Shown: positions 60,763 through 64,000 of the stretch, piece by piece
How positions within the stretch are numbered: the stretch's first letter is position 1
Layout: every line of letters starts with the position of its first letter
Source: Lactonifactor longoviformis DSM 17459
Lineage (GTDB): Bacteria; Bacillota; Clostridia; Lachnospirales; Lachnospiraceae
DNA: 64,000 bases
Reading direction: 5' to 3'
Assembly: GCF_900129135.1 (NCBI RefSeq)
Contig: NZ_FQVI01000023.1
Coordinates: 1 to 64,000 of the forward strand
The notes under the pieces: model-generated
Told to the model about the DNA's origin: nothing
What the model saw: only the letters and a program-made list of their open reading frames with translations
Databases searched by the model: none
Made by a program: the position numbers and the translations under genes

Positions 60763-61890
60763 GTGAGACATAAACTTATCTGTGTAAAATGCAATGCAGT
60801 TCAGGAACAGAAGCCTGCCTATGCATGCAGCAAGTGCGGGGGAATTCTTCACTTTGAACCGGAGGAGTCAGAACTGCCATATCCTATGATGGGAGAAGGA
60901 AATACGCCCCTGATCCCTCTGCTGAGGTCTGCGCAGGAGCTGGATTTGGATAAAGTTTACATAAAATGTGAATTCATGAACCCCACAGGTTCTTTTAAGG
61001 ACAGAGGGATGGCCTTCGCTTTGGCACACAGCAGAGAACTTGGGGTAGAAAAGATTATTGTCGCCTCTGCGGGAAATGCCAGTGCTTCGGCAGCTGCGTA
61101 TGGTTCCAGGGCGGGAATGCCGGTTACGGCAATTGTGCCTGCATCCACTTCCATGGAAAAGGTACGTCAGGCGGCTGCCTATGGGGCTAAGGTAATCCGC
61201 ATGAAAGGGAATTACAGTGATTCCTTTCAGGGAGCGAAGGCTGTTGCCCAGGACAAGAAGTGGTATAATCTGACCACCACATACATTAATCCCTACGTGT
61301 GGGCAGGCTATGAGGGCATATGCAGAGAACTGACAGAGCAGCTGGATAAACCGGCAGACTGGATTATGGTTCCCATCGGAGCCGGTCCTTTTTTGGGGGG
61401 CATCTACCATGGATTTCTGAAGCTGAAGGAAGAAGGTGTGGTGGAGAAGATTCCAAGGCTGATTGGAGTGCAGTCTGACTGCTGTTATCCCATCGCAGAT
61501 GCTTATTTTAGACAGGCAACGGATGTAAAGGAATGGAATATGACTAGGCCTACGATCGCTTCGGGGCTCAACGACGAGCTTAAGGGCTATACCCAGGACG
61601 GGGCGTATACCCTGGAGTGTATTTACAAAAGCCAAGGGAGAGCTGTTATCGTGTCAGATGAAGAGATCCTGGAAGCCAGGGCGTTAATGGGAAGAGAAGG
61701 ACTGTACACTGAGCCGGCAGGAGCCGCCGGAGTGGCTGCAGCCAAAAAGCTGCGTCTGGAGGGGGTATTACATAAAAGTGATGTGATCATTTCCCTGGCT
61801 ACAGGCAGCGGATTAAAAAGCAGCATTGCTTCCGGGCAGCAGGAACCGCCGACGGCAGAGACAATTGAGGAACTATTAAATTTATTATAA
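60763..61890 (+). CDS. PLP-dependent enzyme of threonine synthase / ammonia-lyase fold
   Basis: A 375-residue fold-type II PLP enzyme. An N-terminal zinc-ribbon-like pair (CVKC, CSKCGG) leads into GEGNTPLIPLL, the PLP lysine K79 in SFKDRGMAF, the phosphate-binding SAGNASASAAAYGSRAGMP and the C-terminal SLATGSGLKS. The family includes threonine synthase, threonine dehydratase and diaminopropionate ammonia-lyase; no thr genes are adjacent. GGAGGG sets the GTG at 60763 as the start. Next to RidA-type and M20 genes, an ammonia-lyase releasing an enamine is a plausible role, but this is inference. Confidence 0.88.
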   Translation: MRHKLICVKCNAVQEQKPAYACSKCGGILHFEPEESELPYPMMGEGNTPLIPLLRSAQELDLDKVYIKCEFMNPTGSFKDRGMAFALAHSRELGVEKIIVASAGNASASAAAYGSRAGMPVTAIVPASTSMEKVRQAAAYGAKVIRMKGNYSDSFQGAKAVAQDKKWYNLTTTYINPYVWAGYEGICRELTEQLDKPADWIMVPIGAGPFLGGIYHGFLKLKEEGVVEKIPRLIGVQSDCCYPIADAYFRQATDVKEWNMTRPTIASGLNDELKGYTQDGAYTLECIYKSQGRAVIVSDEEILEARALMGREGLYTEPAGAAGVAAAKKLRLEGVLHKSDVIISLATGSGLKSSIASGQQEPPTAETIEELLNLL

Positions 61891-61916
61891 ACTATGTAAG
61901 AAAGAGAGGGTTTTAT

Positions 61917-62687
61917 ATGAAAATTTTATACGCAGGAGACGCTTGTACCAAAATCGGACCTATTTTTATGGCCTCCCCATTTAATCTGGAGGTAAAAGGG
62001 ATGACCCATCATATCTGGGGACAGCCTTTGATTGACGCTCTGACCAGCAGAGGCCATGAAGTGACCCATATGACCGGTGAGCAGGCAATCGGTGATTTCC
62101 CAAGAACCGTAGAGGAATTATCCAAGTATGATGCACTCATCATCAGTGACTGTGAGTGTGAAGTGCTGTCATTGTATCCTTTCTGGATTGATTCCGTACC
62201 TCAGCCTACCACGAACAGACTGAAAGCCATCCGTAATTATGTGCGCCAGGGAGGCGGCCTTCTTATGATCGGGGGCTGGACTTCTTTCAGCGGACGTTTC
62301 GGACACGGCGGATATTACGATACTCCCATTGAGGAGGCACTGCCTGTAAACTGCCTGAAGGGACTGGATGACAGAGTAGAGATGCCGGAAGGCACAACCA
62401 TTGATATTAAAGTAAAAGACCATCCGATTCTGGCCGATATTCCGTGGGATGAGGCGCCGGGATTCGAAGGCTTCAATAAGATTCTTCCAAAAGAGGGTGC
62501 GGATGTACTGGCCACCATCGGTGATGATGAGGATCAGTATCCACTGCTTGTAACCTGGGAGTATGGAAAAGGACGGGCTATGGCGTTTGCCAGCGACTGT
62601 TCTCCCCACTGGGCAGCATCCTTCCAGCCATGGGAATATTACGGACAGTTCTGGGGACAGGCACTGGAATGGTTGGGTAACAAATAA
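61917..62687 (+). CDS. Glutamine amidotransferase-like (ThuA/PF07090-type) protein
   Basis: A 256-residue class I glutamine-amidotransferase-like fold protein of the ThuA-related group: KILYAGDACTKIGP, a central LIISDCECEVLSLYPFW, then GGGLLMIGGWTSFSGRFGHGGY and a C-terminal GKGRAMAFASDCSPHWAASF. The usual GATase nucleophile elbow GxCxG is absent, so ordinary glutaminase activity is unlikely. Close relatives are often found beside sugar-type ABC transporters and may act on carbohydrates. AGAGAGGG precedes the ATG. Function unknown. Confidence 0.8.
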   Translation: MKILYAGDACTKIGPIFMASPFNLEVKGMTHHIWGQPLIDALTSRGHEVTHMTGEQAIGDFPRTVEELSKYDALIISDCECEVLSLYPFWIDSVPQPTTNRLKAIRNYVRQGGGLLMIGGWTSFSGRFGHGGYYDTPIEEALPVNCLKGLDDRVEMPEGTTIDIKVKDHPILADIPWDEAPGFEGFNKILPKEGADVLATIGDDEDQYPLLVTWEYGKGRAMAFASDCSPHWAASFQPWEYYGQFWGQALEWLGNK

Positions 62688-62720
62688 GTAATTCTAACGG
62701 AAAGGAATGGGACAGAAGCT

Positions 62721-64000
62721 ATGATTTATCCTATGTATATTGACGGAGAATGGTACACAAAAGAGGGTTCATCGAGAGATGTTGTAAGCCCTGCAACAGG
62801 AGAAGTAATAGGAACAGTTACCCCTGCAGGGTTTGAGGAAGTAGATCGTGCGCTGAAGGCAGCGGATCGGGAAAAGGGAAATCTGGAAAAGATGACAGTG
62901 TTTGAGAGATCCGAGATGCTTTTCAGAATTGCGGATGCTATTGATGCGCACAAAGAAGAACTGGCTAAAATGATTGCCATGGAAATGGGCAAGCCTTATC
63001 ATACAGAAGCGCTTGGCGAAGTCGGCGGCAGCGCTCTGGCATTCCGGGATGCAGCTGAGCAGATTAAATGGATGTCTTCTGAGATTCCGTCTGTGAGAGA
63101 GAAGAACGTGCATGTTTATGCTTACAGAAAACCAGTAGGCGTATTTACCATCATCACTCCTTTTAACTTCCCCCTGTGCACGGCATCCTGCTATTATCTG
63201 GCACCGGGGCTGGCAGCAGGAAATACCATTCTTTGGCTGCCGCCTATGAGCTGCTCCGCGGTTGCCAGCCTGTTTATGAAATGCTTTGAGGAGGCAAAGG
63301 TTCCAAAAGGAATGATTAATATGGTAATCGGAACTTCCCAGGAAGCGAAGACTGCTGCGGTGGTGCATCCTCTGACAGCTGGTATTGGATTTACGGGAAG
63401 TACGAAGACTGGAAATGACATCATGGAAAAAGCAAAAGCCAAAAAGTCCCTCATGGAGCTGGGCGGCAACGGACCTGTGGTAGTGCTGAAAGACGCAGAT
63501 CTGGAAAAAGCGGCAGAAGGCATTCTGGCGGGAAGCTTTGGCAATGCCGGTCAGATCTGTACCAGCACAGAGCGTGTTCTTGTGGATGACAGCGTTGCGG
63601 ATGAACTGGTTAAGATTATTTTGTCTAAGATGGACCGCTATGTCGTGGGGAATCCAATGGATGAGAAGACAACCATGGGACCGGTACATAACCGAAGCAC
63701 AGTGGACACGGTAATGGAGCATGTCCAGGATGCAATTGAGAAAGGTGCAAAGGTAGTAAGCGAGCACTGGGGCAAGGTGGAAGGTGCGCCTACGGAACAC
63801 TATTTATATCCAACTGTAATCGATCATGTATCCAAGGATGCCCTCTTAAATATAGAAGAAACGTTTGGACCTGTAGTACCTCTGGTGCGTTTTAAAGAGG
63901 AATCTGAGATTATGGACTTAATTGCAATGAGCCCATATGGTCTGGCTGCGGGTGTTTACACAGAAGACTTGAAAAAAGGTATGCAGATGGCAGAGGAGAT
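62721..64000 (+). CDS. Aldehyde dehydrogenase (NAD(P)-dependent), partial
   Basis: An open frame of 426 codons that runs off the window. It begins MIYPMYIDGEWYTKEG and shows the NAD-binding PFNFPLCTASCYYLAPGLAAGNT, the general base E246 in LMELGGNGP and the nucleophile C280 in GQICTS, then EETFGPVVPLVRF. It lacks little beyond the last 50-60 residues. It oxidises an aldehyde to an acid with NAD(P). AAGGAA precedes the ATG. Last visible gene of the cluster; the substrate should be the aldehyde from the earlier steps. Confidence 0.93.
   Translation, partial: MIYPMYIDGEWYTKEGSSRDVVSPATGEVIGTVTPAGFEEVDRALKAADREKGNLEKMTVFERSEMLFRIADAIDAHKEELAKMIAMEMGKPYHTEALGEVGGSALAFRDAAEQIKWMSSEIPSVREKNVHVYAYRKPVGVFTIITPFNFPLCTASCYYLAPGLAAGNTILWLPPMSCSAVASLFMKCFEEAKVPKGMINMVIGTSQEAKTAAVVHPLTAGIGFTGSTKTGNDIMEKAKAKKSLMELGGNGPVVVLKDADLEKAAEGILAGSFGNAGQICTSTERVLVDDSVADELVKIILSKMDRYVVGNPMDEKTTMGPVHNRSTVDTVMEHVQDAIEKGAKVVSEHWGKVEGAPTEHYLYPTVIDHVSKDALLNIEETFGPVVPLVRFKEESEIMDLIAMSPYGLAAGVYTEDLKKGMQMAEE

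Noticed and set aside
62769-63800. 343-codon open frame on the minus strand
   Set aside because: It is antisense to the aldehyde dehydrogenase, whose plus-strand frame is continuous with catalytic residues.

Overview
The window looks like a chromosomal segment of an anaerobic Gram-positive bacterium of the class Clostridia, most likely a Lachnospiraceae-type gut organism. The evidence is strong AGGAGG ribosome binding sites with frequent TTG/GTG starts, TTGACA-17-TATAAT promoters, a cysteine T-box and a TPP riboswitch, the gene order cysE-cysS-mrnC-rlmB-sigH, a one-chain PurL, and ferredoxin-dependent 2-oxoacid metabolism. I see no transposase, integrase, phage gene or CRISPR array. The family assignment is inference; no rRNA is present to test it.

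Layout. 1-7300: part of a structured RNA, a GNAT acetyltransferase, an ECF vitamin transporter S component and xpt on the minus strand, then a plus-strand run with a small protein of unknown function, a CsoR-type repressor with a His-rich tail, an Mrp ATPase, an HPr-like protein without its catalytic histidine, a nuclease-helicase and RidA. 7300-15800: a LysR gene divergent from purL, a tRNA-Val/tRNA-Met pair behind a consensus promoter, a second GNAT, and a YeiH exporter divergent from its own LysR gene. 15900-23390: topB, an amidohydrolase, and the T-box-controlled cysE-cysS-mrnC-rlmB-sigH operon.

23400-32480 is a catabolic module. A TetR repressor with three TTGAAC-type operators faces an MFS importer, a ketopantoate-reductase-like enzyme, a four-subunit 2-oxoacid:ferredoxin oxidoreductase, an ADP-forming acyl-CoA synthetase and a second transporter. 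Together they could import a 2-oxo or 2-hydroxy acid, oxidise it to an acyl-CoA and make ATP at substrate level. 32550-40311 is a tight six-gene operon that I cannot match to a described system: Sel1-like protein, 2H phosphoesterase-like protein, WG-repeat protein, helix-turn-helix protein, membrane protein and an AAA+ ATPase.

40300-44030 mixes small genes (a paralogue of the small protein at 2386, DUF3298, GPP34-like and DUF3795 proteins), a candidate small RNA, tRNA-Thr and a 2-hydroxyacid dehydrogenase. 44229-50380 holds glnS, a MocR regulator lacking the usual PLP lysine, and a TPP-riboswitch-controlled pyrimidine (thiamine precursor) ABC transporter. 50396-51711 has a YtxH-like protein and a HAD phosphatase.

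51832-64000 (cut by the window end) is a second catabolic cluster: a YheO/DauR-type regulator, RidA, a Gfo/Idh/MocA oxidoreductase, a ribose-type ABC transporter in which one permease is fused to the double ATPase, an M20 deacylase, a threonine-synthase-fold PLP enzyme, a ThuA/GATase-like protein and an aldehyde dehydrogenase. The set suggests uptake and deamination of an acylated amino compound; the substrate cannot be read from sequence.
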